From contig OX326959.1 in the NCBI GenBank assembly GCA_946800325.1, forward strand, positions 13,980,862-14,044,861: a stretch of 64,000 nucleotides of DNA, read 5' to 3'. Below are positions 23,394 to 32,959 of the stretch, piece by piece. The stretch comes from Luzula sylvatica. Taxonomy: Eukaryota; Streptophyta; Magnoliopsida; Poales; Juncaceae. Under the pieces are notes generated by a model. It did not search any database and was not told the DNA's origin. It saw only the letters and a list, made by a program, of their open reading frames with translations. Made by a program: the position numbers and the translations under genes. Each line of letters starts with the position of its first letter. Positions within the stretch are counted from its first letter, which is position 1.

Positions 23394-23690
23394 CTGTGCC
23401 CCCATTTCCCCACTATTCACGATGTGAGGGAAATATATACATCTCCCAAATTTATATTCCCATTTGAATTGATGGTTAATTAAAATTATTAATTATATTG
23501 ATGAATAATACAATTATATTAATTATTAATTACATTTTAATTAACCGTTAATTCAAAGCACAATTAATCGTCAATTAAAATGAGGGTGCAAATTGGAGAA
23601 GACAATTAAAACCACACCACACTAATTCACGAATACGGGAGGAATGAATGGGGAGAACAAATCGTGAAAAGTGGGGGAATGGTGCGTGTG
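23394..23690. mobile_element. MITE (CTGTGCCCCCATTTCCCC family) upstream of the DUF761 gene
   Basis: The left terminus CTGTGCCCCCATTTCCCC follows TTA, and the right side ends GTGGGGGAATGGTGCGTG. The interior (TTAATTAAAATTATTAATTA..., CAATTAATCGTCAATTAAAA) matches the element at 43068-43366. TTA/TAA flanks suggest a Harbinger/Tourist type. Its right edge lies about 265 bases upstream of the TATA box at 23955, inside the presumed promoter. Confidence 0.65.
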
Positions 23691-23954
23691 TGTGTTCCCT
23701 AATATTTTTGCTATTCAATTCAAACGGAACATTTGTTTGATTCATTCCTTCACGCTATCTACCTAGCTTTTGTGCTGTCCTGTTCTGACAAAAAGAGAAA
23801 TGAAGAAAGCAAAAGTGGAGGTTTGAAGACCACAAAAGCTAAAGCCAAAAGCTCCATGTCTCCCCACCATCACCATGACAATGGAGGTCCACCACTTGTT
23901 CTTGCCTTCTCAACTAAGCTATTCTTGTCTCTCTCACCGCCTTTACATATTCAG

Positions 23955-23962
23955 TATATAAA
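23955..23962 (+). promoter_or_regulatory. TATA box of the DUF761 gene
   Basis: TATATAAA lies 85-92 bases before the ATG at 24047, a normal spacing that leaves a 5' UTR of roughly 50-60 bases. The surrounding sequence is CT-rich. Confidence 0.7.
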
Positions 23963-24046
23963 GGCATATCTTCAATCCTTCTTTCTATTCAAGTTCTTTT
24001 TCTTCCTCTACCAAACCCTAACAATATAAAGAGATACAAAGAAACA

Positions 24047-24559
24047 ATGGAGCTTCACTCTTCAAACACCGCAAACAAGTTATGTGACTACCTAAAAGCT
24101 GTTTTCTTCATGTTAAGGATCAAAAGCTTCGTCTCAAGGAAGAAATTCCAAATGGATATGAACCTTTTCATGCAGAGAGGGAAGTTTATAGGCAAATCCA
24201 TCACAAATCTTCTGACTCATCCACACCACCATTCATGCCAAAACAAAAGAAGCTACTTTCCTTGCCTGAAAGCCTCAGCCAATGAGGGAAAAGAAGAAGG
24301 GCAGGAGGCGGAGATGCGGTCCCCACTACGGCTGGAGTATGCATCGCAAGAATTGCATGAGCTCACTACAAACTATGACCATTCTCCATTGGTACAGGTT
24401 AGGGAGTTCAGCTTCTCCCCGTCAGAGAAAGAAGAGGGTGGTGGTGAAGGTGAAAATGGCGAAGTAGATCATGAGGCAGAAGAGTTTATAAATAAATTCT
24501 ATGAACAGTTGAAGAGACAAAAAGAAGTTGGCTTGTTAGAGGGGCCTCAAGAACAGTAG
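24047..24559 (+). CDS. DUF761-domain protein (cotton-fibre-protein / Avr9-Cf-9-elicited 146-like), 170 aa
   Basis: Intronless plant gene. The C terminus holds the DUF761 signature VDHEAEEFINKFYEQLKRQ (about residues 139-157), a short amphipathic motif (D-x-x-A-E-E-F-I-x-x-F-Y-x-Q-L) found in small plant proteins. Some are induced by pathogen elicitors or expressed in fibres; their biochemical role is unknown. The N terminus has a short hydrophobic segment (LKAVFFMLRIKSF) followed by basic residues. The middle is acidic (EEGGGEGENGE). The ATG context AACAATGG is good, a TATA box lies at 23955, and frame and motif placement are intact. Codon use fits a host gene. An internal overlapping frame (24282-24467) is a shadow. 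Function is not inferred beyond the family. Confidence 0.85.
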   Translation: MELHSSNTANKLCDYLKAVFFMLRIKSFVSRKKFQMDMNLFMQRGKFIGKSITNLLTHPHHHSCQNKRSYFPCLKASANEGKEEGQEAEMRSPLRLEYASQELHELTTNYDHSPLVQVREFSFSPSEKEEGGGEGENGEVDHEAEEFINKFYEQLKRQKEVGLLEGPQEQ

Positions 24560-25630
24560 GTCTTTGCCTCGAGTATATATATATTTTGTTCGTGATGTTA
24601 TTAGGATATTTTGAACACGATACACAAACACATCTTACTATCTTAGATAATTTAGTTTTGAAAACTTTTCCTTGGAGAGATGATATGTTGATTTTCATTT
24701 ATTTATTTTCTCATATATAAGTGATTGTATTGGTTGTTTTGTACTTTCTATTATTCATTTGAAATAATTATAGTTACCGTTAATTTGTGCTTTCCTTATA
24801 TTTATTTTAATTCATAGAAGAGTAAATATGTTTTTTTTTTTTTTTTTGAAGTTTAGAGTAGATTTTATTGTCCCAATTCAATCATTCGATTTTTCTCCAA
24901 AGCCTAACTGCGATTTCAATCCCATCCGAGCTCTTCGGTACATCTCCCATGTATGCCATATTTGTTCAATCAAGCTCGTGTTTGGCCTTCTCTCTCTGTT
25001 GAAGACTCTACGACATCTCTCTCTCCACATACGCCTCTTTAACAACATAATTAATATACGCATGCACATCATTAATTTTTCACTTAATCATTAAATTATG
25101 GCGAAGTTACAAATTCCGTCAATTTTAATTTTGGCTGAGTTTCAAACTCTTTTATTGTGTATTTTCGAAATTAAGTTCAAAACTTGATTATTTTGAAAAT
25201 AAAGTTGAATTAGTTGTTTATATAAAGAAATCCTTCGTTATTAAACAACATTGCCCATTTGACAACACGAACCAGTTAGCACATGTGTAAAACCAACGCT
25301 AACTCTCTTGCACCTTTTCCTTTAGAAACGGGTCCAAGTATCCAACAAAATCATGAGACCATTTATGCTGTGCCTGTACCATCCACTTCCCCCGATTCAA
25401 ATTAACATTTTTAATTAGCAAGATGATAAATGATTTAATTTAAAATGTCCAATTATGTATTAATCATAATTGATATGTTAATTAAAAATGTACTGAAATC
25501 TGGAGAAATGGTTGGACACGATATAGTTGTCCCAAAATCATTATCAAATACGGCCCAGCAATTTTTTCTCTTTGAGCCAGTTGGTCAACCATGAATGAAG
25601 AAATTTGATGGTTGTTGCATTAAGATATTA
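24560..25630. other. 3' flank and intergenic DNA
   Basis: No second gene recognised. A T-run at 24831-24847 and AT-rich DNA follow. A short open frame around 24880-25090 has no family features. Confidence 0.5.
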
Positions 25631-27045
25631 CTAGCTTTTTTCCCGCGCAATTGCGCGCGAGCCCTCGAGTTTGTCATGATTATTCGCACATCCGTGATTT
25701 GGTATATTTTTAACTCCCTAATTTTTTTTGGATATTGTAAAAAATCCTCTATCTTTTCGTAAACTCCAAAAAAAAACTCTTTACCAAACTTTTATTTTAA
25801 AATACTCCTTATGGATGATATTAATTTTTTTTTCCAAAATACCCTCCAAATCTCATATGTAATAATTAAAAGTTATTTTTGCTATTTTTTATTAATTTTA
25901 AGAAAATTCATAAACACTTCTTAACATGTAGTGATTTAAAAAAATTTAAATTATTACATATTTTGTTTATATAATTTTAATATTCCATTCTTTATTCATA
26001 AAAAACTAACATTAAATAATAATGAATAAACATCTTGCAAATATATTCATAGAAAATATCTATTTAAACATCTATTTTTTATTTTAGTTTTCCTTTTATG
26101 TATTTTTTAATAATTTTATGATATTTTATTTTTAAATATTTGCAAGATGTTCTTTTAATAATATTGTTCAACTTATTATAATTTTATGTTAGTTTTTCAA
26201 GAAAAATAATACATAAGTCGAATATTTGTAATGAATGAAATATTAAAATTATATAACATATAACATATAGTATTTTTTTTTAATTATTATATATTACAAA
26301 AAGTTTAAGAATTTTTTAAAATTAAAAAAGCATTTTTTTTAAATGAATACATACGTAAATTAATTGTTTTTTACAATATCTACAAATTTAAGGAGTCTTT
26401 TGAAATTTTTTCAAGTAAAGTGGTGATAGGGAGGCATAATAAGGTGGTGATGTGGAGGCATGAGATGAGAGGAATTATTAATAATGTAAAAAAGGACCGA
26501 AATTTAAATTAAAAATGACCAAAATGTTAATAAAAAGTACCAAAGTGTGAACTAAAACTGAAAAGGACCAAGATATAAATAAAAAGAACTATAATGTAAA
26601 TTCAAAAATGTAAAAAAGGACCGGCATGTAAATAAAAGAGGATCAAGATGTAAATATGAAGGACCAAAATGTAAGTTTCTAAACTTAAAAGGACAAAAAT
26701 GTAAATAGAAAGGATCAAAATGTAGTTTTTTCAACTAAAAAGGACCAAATTGTAAATAAAAAGGACCAAAATGTAAATAATTTTTTTTCAAAGAGGCCCC
26801 TGGACCAAAGTGTAATTTTTCAAACTTGAAAGGACAAAATGTAAATAAAAAGGACCAAAATGTAAATAAAAAATGACCAAAATGTAAATAAAAAATGACC
26901 AAAATGTAATTTTTTTCAAATAAAAAGGACCAAAATGTAAATAAAAAAGGACCAAAATGTGAAAAAATATTTTTTTTTTACAAAGAGGCCCCTGATGACG
27001 TGGCTGCACAGATTTCTTCCATTTCTCTTAACTTTATACATAAGA
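25631..27045 (-). mobile_element. Non-autonomous Helitron H3
   Basis: On the minus strand it starts TCTTATGTATAAAG at 27045 and ends CTAG at 25631 after hairpin CCCGCGCAATTGCGCGCG (25642-25659). Host A precedes CTAG. The expected T at the other side is an A, so one junction base differs. The AT-rich arm (25672-26230) matches H1 and H4, and the GGACCAAAATGTAAAT array is at about 26490-26995. Same family as H1, with a different 5' end shared with H6 (53505-54230). Confidence 0.8.
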
Positions 27046-27952
27046 ATAATTGGCCACCACCATGAAATTCGCACTATATGATATCGTTATTATTTTGCAA
27101 AAAAAAAATGATATCGTTATTTCTTAGAAGATAAATATCTAATATTTTTTTTGTCTTTTTTTTTTTGGAAGTGTAAATATGATATTCTCGATTTTTGAGG
27201 GGTACATACGTAAATCTTCTCTAGTAATTTTGCTATGATCGATGTACATTAAAAGATTACACATACTTAGATTACACAAATATCTAATATCATTGATACG
27301 TGAACACATAGTGGAGAAGTACGAGTTGTATATTGTATTGGATAATGGAAATGGATAATGGATAATGGATAATGGTATGTTCAGAGATGCATATTAAACA
27401 TTCAAAAATGTATATTAGACGATATATGTAGAGTATATTTTATACTACAAAAATACATTACAAATGCAAAAATATATCGCACAGATTGGTAGATATATTT
27501 GGTCAATGTCGTATTCTCGAACAATATTGAATTATATGCAAAAAAAAAAATCATTTCATTTATAATCTTTATCCATACAATTACAAAGCCTCAAAATATT
27601 GTGTACGCCGGGCATTAACTGGAAAATACTACTTATCCTAAGATATATATTATCTCGCTATGAAATAAATAAAAATATCATGAATAACAAAATCACAAAA
27701 ACAAAAAATACAAGGTAACAAAATGTAGCGGAATTCCGCGAAATATCTTACAAAACGCGACTCCCCCAAAAAATTACAAAAACAAAAAATAAAAAATAAA
27801 ATAAAACTACAATAACCTGTTTGTGCGAGAAAGCTCACTCGTATCGTCTCTCCTACTTTCTCCTCCATTTACAAAAATAAAAAAACAAAAAATTACAACC
27901 ATACCATTCTACATTTTTTTCGTCCTTTTCTCCCATATAAATAATCATTAAT
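27046..27952. other. Intergenic; GGATAATGG microsatellite
   Basis: GGATAATGG repeats four times at about 27340-27373. No gene recognised. Confidence 0.5.
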
Positions 27953-29225
27953 TCAATACAGTACAACATGAAGCACGCCGGGTTGGGTCTGCGTGCATCG
28001 AAACCCGTGCTCGAACAGATACTGCTCCACGTCACCCGTGAGTCTTGGCGGGGTGCGAACAAGTTACCTCCCGAGCCGACCAAAATGGTGGTTTCGAGTC
28101 TGTGACCTGTGGATCTGACGGCACGTTTTTCGATTGTTTAGTTCGTAATTCAGCACGTGGATCGCCTCGCTGGCGTGGAGCCCGTGCAGATTGATCGAAC
28201 GTTCTTGATTTTCTTGATTGAAACTGTTGTGTATCTCTTCTGATAGCATGTTCCTATTCAAGGGTATTTTGGTAATTTCATTACCTTATCATTATGGGTA
28301 TTTGAGATATTTTATGATTTTCAGGGTAAATATGGTATTTCAGGCTTTTAGAGGGGTAAATATGAAAGATTAAAAAAAAGAACTGTTCACTTCTTTAGCT
28401 TTCTCTTGGGCATATTTAATTTGCATGTTATATAATTGACCTTTTATTAGCATCAATTCCTTGGATAATGATTCATTTCCAGATAAATAAGCTTGTCTTG
28501 CTCTTGCCTGTTTAAATTTAAATTCAAAATTTATAAATTATCAAAAAAATCATATTATGATTTGAACTTTTTTTCTACCTGTTCAAGGCACACATTTCGA
28601 AGTAAAGCGAGGTTTCGAATTTCCTCTTGTGATTCCAAATGCAAGTTTCCTATTCATCTCAAAACAATTGTTCAAATAAAAATAATACTAAATCTTAAAA
28701 AAAAGAACAAATTTTAATGATAACTATTTTAACTGGAGAGGATAAGGTACCGAGATTATCTCCAGTTTCGAGCCAAGTGGATCCGCCACCCAAACTGCCG
28801 CTTGTGACATCATCGTTGCTGTTAAATGAACTATTAATACCTGATAAATTGCGATAAATTCTGCTCGATCCAATACGATTAAGACTCGGTCCATCTCCTC
28901 TATTATTATTAAACCTCCATTGAGTATTACTATTATTATTGTTATTGATTTCCTTAAATGGAGAGGACTAATCAGATTCTCCAGTACTTCTTCTTATTGG
29001 CGTCGAAAGAGTTCTGAATAAATTATTATTCACCGAAGGAGTCGATGGAGAATCAAGCGTGATTAAATTCGGCGAAACAAATGATTTCGATTTCAGGTTT
29101 TGACGCTGAAATTAAATTTGAGACGGATTTTATTAGATAAGGTCAAATTTGAAATTTTGAATTTTAACAAGTTGGTTACCTTCATTTCGTTGAGAATTTC
29201 GAGCGTTAAGCTCAAATCACGTCCA
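27953..29225 (-). pseudogene. Smr-domain protein pseudogene (CUE-like, DUF1771, Smr)
   Basis: Minus-strand exons of a plant Smr protein. In order: a CUE-like end (DLSLTLEILNEMK, about 29180-29222), a low-complexity Asn/Ser exon (about 28745-29105), DUF1771 split over two exons (EEIRNLALLRNVCLEQ at about 28570-28640, then ARARQAYLSGNESLSKEL and KGQLYNMQIKYAQEKAKE at about 28400-28500), and the Smr domain (INLHGLHASEAIHVLNYEL at about 28150-28215, ending EQYLFEHGFRCTQTQPG... with stop at 27953-27955). Broken by an in-frame TAG at 28968-28970, an extra base in an A-run after ELNNRK, and a deletion-type frameshift where the TGHHT/RTP segment should be. In plants these proteins are RNA- or DNA-associated; Smr is a nuclease-type fold. 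No intact product is expected. Confidence 0.8.
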
Positions 29226-29950
29226 CTTCAAATATTTGACAAGCAATTCTTGCATATATAAAACAAAATGAGAATAATTGACAAGCATCTCTTGCCAGTA
29301 AGGAGCTCGTGGTTTATGGAAATCCCTTGAAATAACGTTTTAGTCCTTTTGTATATTATAATTTGGTCCCTGATTTTTTTGTTATTTTGCAAATCTATTT
29401 CTTTTTTTACCTCGTAATTGTGTAATTGTTCCACTATGCCAGATTGAGTCTACAAAAAAATTAAATTATCCTTTTGTTGTCGTTTTACAAATAAGCACCT
29501 GAAAAAGTTACAAATTACCTTAATATGGTAAGTAGTGGGCGACGAATCCCCGAAGCAAGTCTCTAACTCGCAAACTGCAATTCGTCTTCTCGTCCTTTAC
29601 AATGCGAAGAGAGAGTTTGACTCGCATTTCATAATTAATCTTAAAAAAATTGAAAAGAAAAAAAATGAAAACTTACAATTATGGCTTTGCATCCAAGACA
29701 ACGGCGAAATTTCATAATTCCACTATTCGAAGGAGTTGAAATCGACACGGCCCTTGTGTGAATTCCATGCAGCAATTCTCTACTCGCATTTTTTAAAATC
29801 GATTTGAATATTCTCAAAAGCGGCTGAAATTAATATTTTTTATTTTACAATTAAGTCCACGTATTATGCAAAAATTGCGAAAAGAGATGCGTCCCAAAAA
29901 AATCAAGTCCAGCCAGTTTGAGACAAAATCTGAATGCAAAAAGAAGAAAA
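29226..29950. other. Intergenic, no gene seen
   Basis: Short open frames at 29535-29717 (plus) and 29228-29434 (minus) have no recognisable motif. Confidence 0.4.
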
Positions 29951-29953
29951 ACT

Positions 29954-30245
29954 GACCAAGGATCAATTGGGGTCGAATATACCTTCAAGCCGAGCAATAT
30001 ATCTGGCGACATATACCACAGACTGTAACCACCTGTACAAAATGGAAATTTCGTTCTTTTGTTCAAATTCAAATAATCAGGGGTAAAAAGGTAATATTTA
30101 CTCCATGAGTGAAGGCTTTGACACGGATGGCGAAAGCCATAACAAGGCCATAATCGTCGAGCTCGAGACATTTATTACGCTTATCGAGGAGTATATTTTG
30201 CGGCTTTAAATCTCAGTGAAGGACCTGTGCAGTGACAATGCAAGA
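29954..30245 (-). pseudogene. CDK-type protein kinase exon relics (CDKB-like)
   Basis: Two to three decayed minus-strand exons. About 29954-30033 reads YSLWYMSPDILLGLKVYSTP-IDPWS behind a good acceptor (TTTGTACAG). This corresponds to the TLWYRAPE(V/I)LLG...YST.(V/I)D.WS activation-segment block of cyclin-dependent kinases, with Arg-Ala changed. About 30104-30165 reads DYGLVMAFAIRVKAFTHG (the DLGLARAF...TH block) in front of a GTAAAT donor. About 30175-30245 shows a degraded HRD-loop region (HCHCTGPSLRFKA). The catalytic motifs are lost and the N-lobe is absent. Same strand as the Smr pseudogene, so both may have been carried together by a transposon or segmental duplication. Confidence 0.6.
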
Positions 30246-30355
30246 AACGCTGTAACCTGAAATACAATTGAACAAACGATGTAACATGAAATACAATTGA
30301 AGAAACAATGTAACCTGAAACACAATTGAAGAAACAATGTAACCTGAAATAGAAC
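30246..30355. repeat. ~34-bp tandem repeat
   Basis: ACAATTGAAGAAACAATG followed by TAACCTGAAAT repeats about three times. Confidence 0.75.
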
Positions 30356-30432
30356 AAATTAAGTAGAAATCATGCAGTCAAAATGGGACTTGTTCACAAA
30401 TTGATAAAATATGCCAGGTATTGATGTAGATC

Positions 30433-30657
30433 TCCAACGGTCATAAATAAATAGGAAATAAGAAAAATAGAAGTGGAGAAATGAATTACTCAGTGAATCT
30501 AAAAAAACAGGTATAAATAAATAGGCTATAAGAGAAGTATCCAGATCTCCAACGGTCATATTCAAAATTCGAACGTTAAGAATCCGAACGTTGGGATTGC
30601 GGAGCTGGATCTAGATCTTCTGACCGTTAGACGCATATGTTATCTCCTCTATATAAG
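30433..30657 (+). promoter_or_regulatory. G2/M-type promoter: three MSA elements and a TATA box
   Basis: The mitosis-specific activator consensus YCYAACGGYYA occurs perfectly three times: TCCAACGGTCA at 30433-30443 and 30548-30558, and TCTAACGGTCA on the minus strand at 30621-30631. TATATAAG follows at 30650-30657. MSA elements are bound by three-repeat MYB (MYB3R) factors and drive transcription at G2/M in plants. The arrangement points to the candidate gene at 30871, but the CDK relics on the opposite strand could be the original beneficiary of a bidirectional region. Confidence 0.7.
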
Positions 30658-30706
30658 CAAGCCCCTTCATTCTCTCTCGCCAATTGCCGTTTTCAGATCT
30701 AATTTC

Positions 30707-30797
30707 TAGCGAGAGAGAGCGAGAGAGCGAGAGAGCGAGAGAGAGAGAGAGAAGAGCGAGAGAGCGAGAGCGAGAGAGAGAGAGAGAGAGAGAGAGT
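30707..30797. repeat. (GA)n microsatellite in the presumed 5' UTR
   Basis: Nearly pure GAGAGA/GCGAGA for about 90 bases, between the TATA box and the ATG at 30871. Confidence 0.9.
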
Positions 30798-30870
30798 CGA
30801 AACTTACATCAGAACGCTTCCTCTCCAGTCGCGTCATAGTCTGTATCGATTTATCGAAGAAGCTCCAGCA

Positions 30871-31708
30871 ATGGAGAATGATTACCCTCCTGCGACAATG
30901 GAGAGTCACTATCCCAAAGATGGTTTAACGGCAGAGAGACAACAACAGAGATTCCGACCGCCAAGCAGAAAACAAGCAGGTATATGCAGTTTTCTTCTTC
31001 AATTTCGTCTCTTTTTGATGTCTTTTTGGTTTCTCCTTTCTACCGTGAGCTTGGCATGCGTGGCCTTTCCTGCAACAATGGTTTTTTATGATTTTCTTTG
31101 TTGCTTATTAGTAAGTAATTCATTGTTTTTCACCGTTATACCATTTTCCTTCTTATTTGAATATTTGCACTAGATATTTGGTTAATGTCTGTCCTGCTAA
31201 AACCTCTTTGATTAAATGCTTTTATTACAAGATGTGCTAATTTGTTTTTACTCCATTTGTTAATTATGTGTTCTAAGATAAATTTGACAAAAAATACGTG
31301 TATTTGTCCAGATATTTTTTATGATTTTTTGTTGATAAATAGTATATTTATGGTTGCATATAATTGGCCTTTTTTCCCTTCTGATTGTGGCTTTTTCCTC
31401 CTGATAATTGGCCTTTGTTGCTAAATACGTGTATTTATGGTTGCATATAATTGGCCTTTTTTCCCTTCTGATTGTGGCTTTTTCCTCCTGATAATTGGCC
31501 TTTGTTGCTAAATACGTGTATTTATGGTTGCATATAATTGGCCTTTTTTTCCCTTCTGATTGTGTCATTCTAATTTGTGTGAGACATGTGTTTATATTTT
31601 TATCATAAATGTGCTGACTTCATTTTATCCATTTATTAATTAGGCGGTCTCAAAGAATTTGACAAGATATTTGAACCGGAGAAACAACATCGTGAAGGCC
31701 AAAAGTGA
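30871..31708 (+). CDS. Small two-exon candidate gene, 57 aa, unknown function
   Basis: Exon 1 30871-30979 (AGCAATGG start context, ends GCAG|GTATAT) and exon 2 31644-31708 (acceptor TTAATTAG, stop TGA at 31706-31708) join in phase, 174 bp. The product begins MENDYPPATMESHYPKDG, has a basic Gln/Arg-rich middle (RQQQRFRPPSRKQ) and a charged tail (EFDKIFEPEKQHREGQK). There is no signal peptide or membrane segment and no family I recognise. Support comes from the strong TATA box, the three MSA elements, the ATG context and the matched splice phase. Against it are the small size, the tandem repeats in the intron and a 3' region that runs straight into a microsatellite. It could be a real G2/M-expressed microprotein, the 5' part of a rearranged gene, or captured exons. 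Confidence 0.45.
31337..31570. repeat. 87-bp tandem repeat, about 2.7 copies
   Basis: TGGTTGCATATAATTGGCCT recurs at 31351, 31438 and 31525 (offset 87). It lies within the intron of the candidate gene at 30871-31708. Copies are nearly identical, so the expansion is recent. Confidence 0.9.
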
Positions 31709-31768
31709 AACACATACTCGCATGCACGCTTGGGCAGAACAGGAAATTTAATGGCCGTATTTGTGATT

Positions 31769-31982
31769 TTGTGTGTGTGTGATTGTAAGGTGTGTGTGTG
31801 TGTATGTGTGATTGTAATGTGTGTGGCTGTGTGTGTATGTGTGATTGTAATGTGTGTGGCTGTGTGTGTGATTGTAAGGGGGGGGTGTGGCTGTGTGTGT
31901 GATTGTAAGGGGGGTGTGTGGCTGTGTGTGTGATTGTAAGGGGGGTGTGTGGCTGTGTGTGTGATTGTAAGGTGTGTGTGGC

Positions 31983-32035
<53 letters not shown>
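31769..32035. repeat. TG-rich minisatellite followed by (GA)n
   Basis: GTGTGTGTGATTGTAAGGGG-type units repeat about seven times, then a pure (GA) run at about 32001-32033. The long overlapping open frames here are repeat artefacts. Confidence 0.9.
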
Positions 32036-32038
<3 letters not shown>

Positions 32039-32039
32039 G

Positions 32040-32425
32040 AAGGCGGTCCGGCCCAAAAAAGCCGGGCCTCAGGGGTTCCGGCCCAAAAAGGGGTCGGGCC
32101 TCGGGGGGGTCCGGCCCAAAAAAGGGTACGGGCCTCGGGAGGTCTGGTCCAAAAGGGGGCCAGGCCTCGGGGTGGGGGGTCCGGCCCAAAAAGGGGGCCG
32201 GGCCTCGGGAGGGGGGTCCGGCCCAAAAAGGGGGCCGGGCCTCGGGAGGGGGGTCCGGCCCAAAAAGGGGGCCGGGCCTCGGGGGGGAGTCCGGCCCAAA
32301 AAGGGGGCCGGGCCTCGGGGGGGGGGGGGGGTCCGGCCCAAAAAGGGGGCCGGGCCTCGGGGGGGGTGTCCGGCCCAAAAAGGGGGCCGGGCCTCGGGGG
32401 GGGGGGGGGGTCCGGCCGGGCCGTC
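32040..32425. repeat. GC-rich minisatellite, ten copies of a ~36-bp unit
   Basis: Unit GGGTCCGGCCCAAAAAGGGG followed by GCCGGGCCTCGGGGG. Length variation is mostly in the G-runs, which reach about 15 Gs. The G-runs are spaced closely enough to form G-quadruplexes on the plus strand. Open frames of more than 200 codons on both strands read through the unit and are not considered genes. The composition is completely unlike the AT-rich surroundings. Confidence 0.9.
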
Positions 32426-32959
32426 CGGCGGCCCCCGAAGCCCCGGGGAAAAGGGGGCCGTGCCTGGGGGGTTCCCGGCTAGGTGTGTTAATTCGGATAT
32501 TGAACCATTTCAAAAATGTACCCCCAAATATGGATCAGACTCCCCCCCGAGGGTTTTTTGAGTTATTCATTAAATTCACACGCCAATGTTATGTATCAAT
32601 TAACATTTCAATTGAATATACTAATTAATGTTCAGTTAAACATGTCAATGAGAAGAAATGGAGCTACATAAAAAATTAATACTTCAAAAATTGATACGTG
32701 AGACCAAAACCAGGGTTAATGCATTTATTTGATAGCTTTTTTTTTTTTTTGAAAACAGGTTCCCATTTTTGCCCTTGTATTCTTTATTGAAAATTAATGT
32801 TTTTCATATTATGCGCAATTTAAGGACAGGATAATTATGTTAAATATTTCTGTGTAATATGGGAGATGTATCTTAATTCAGGGGATGTCTATTGATGATA
32901 GATAAAGATGTGTATTAGATAAGGGTGTGTCTCTTGGGGATGCATAGAATTACTATATA
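32426..32959. other. Intergenic, no gene seen
   Basis: A GC-rich tail of the minisatellite to about 32480, then AT-rich DNA. GATGTATCT/GATGTCTATT steps at about 32860-32945 resemble a decayed MITE. Confidence 0.45.

Noticed and set aside
31636..32628. Long open frames of 100-287 codons on both strands
   Set aside because: They run through a TG/GA microsatellite and a GC-rich minisatellite. The products are pure repeats (GPKRGPGLGG, SLSLSLTHTHTH) and frames overlap on both strands.
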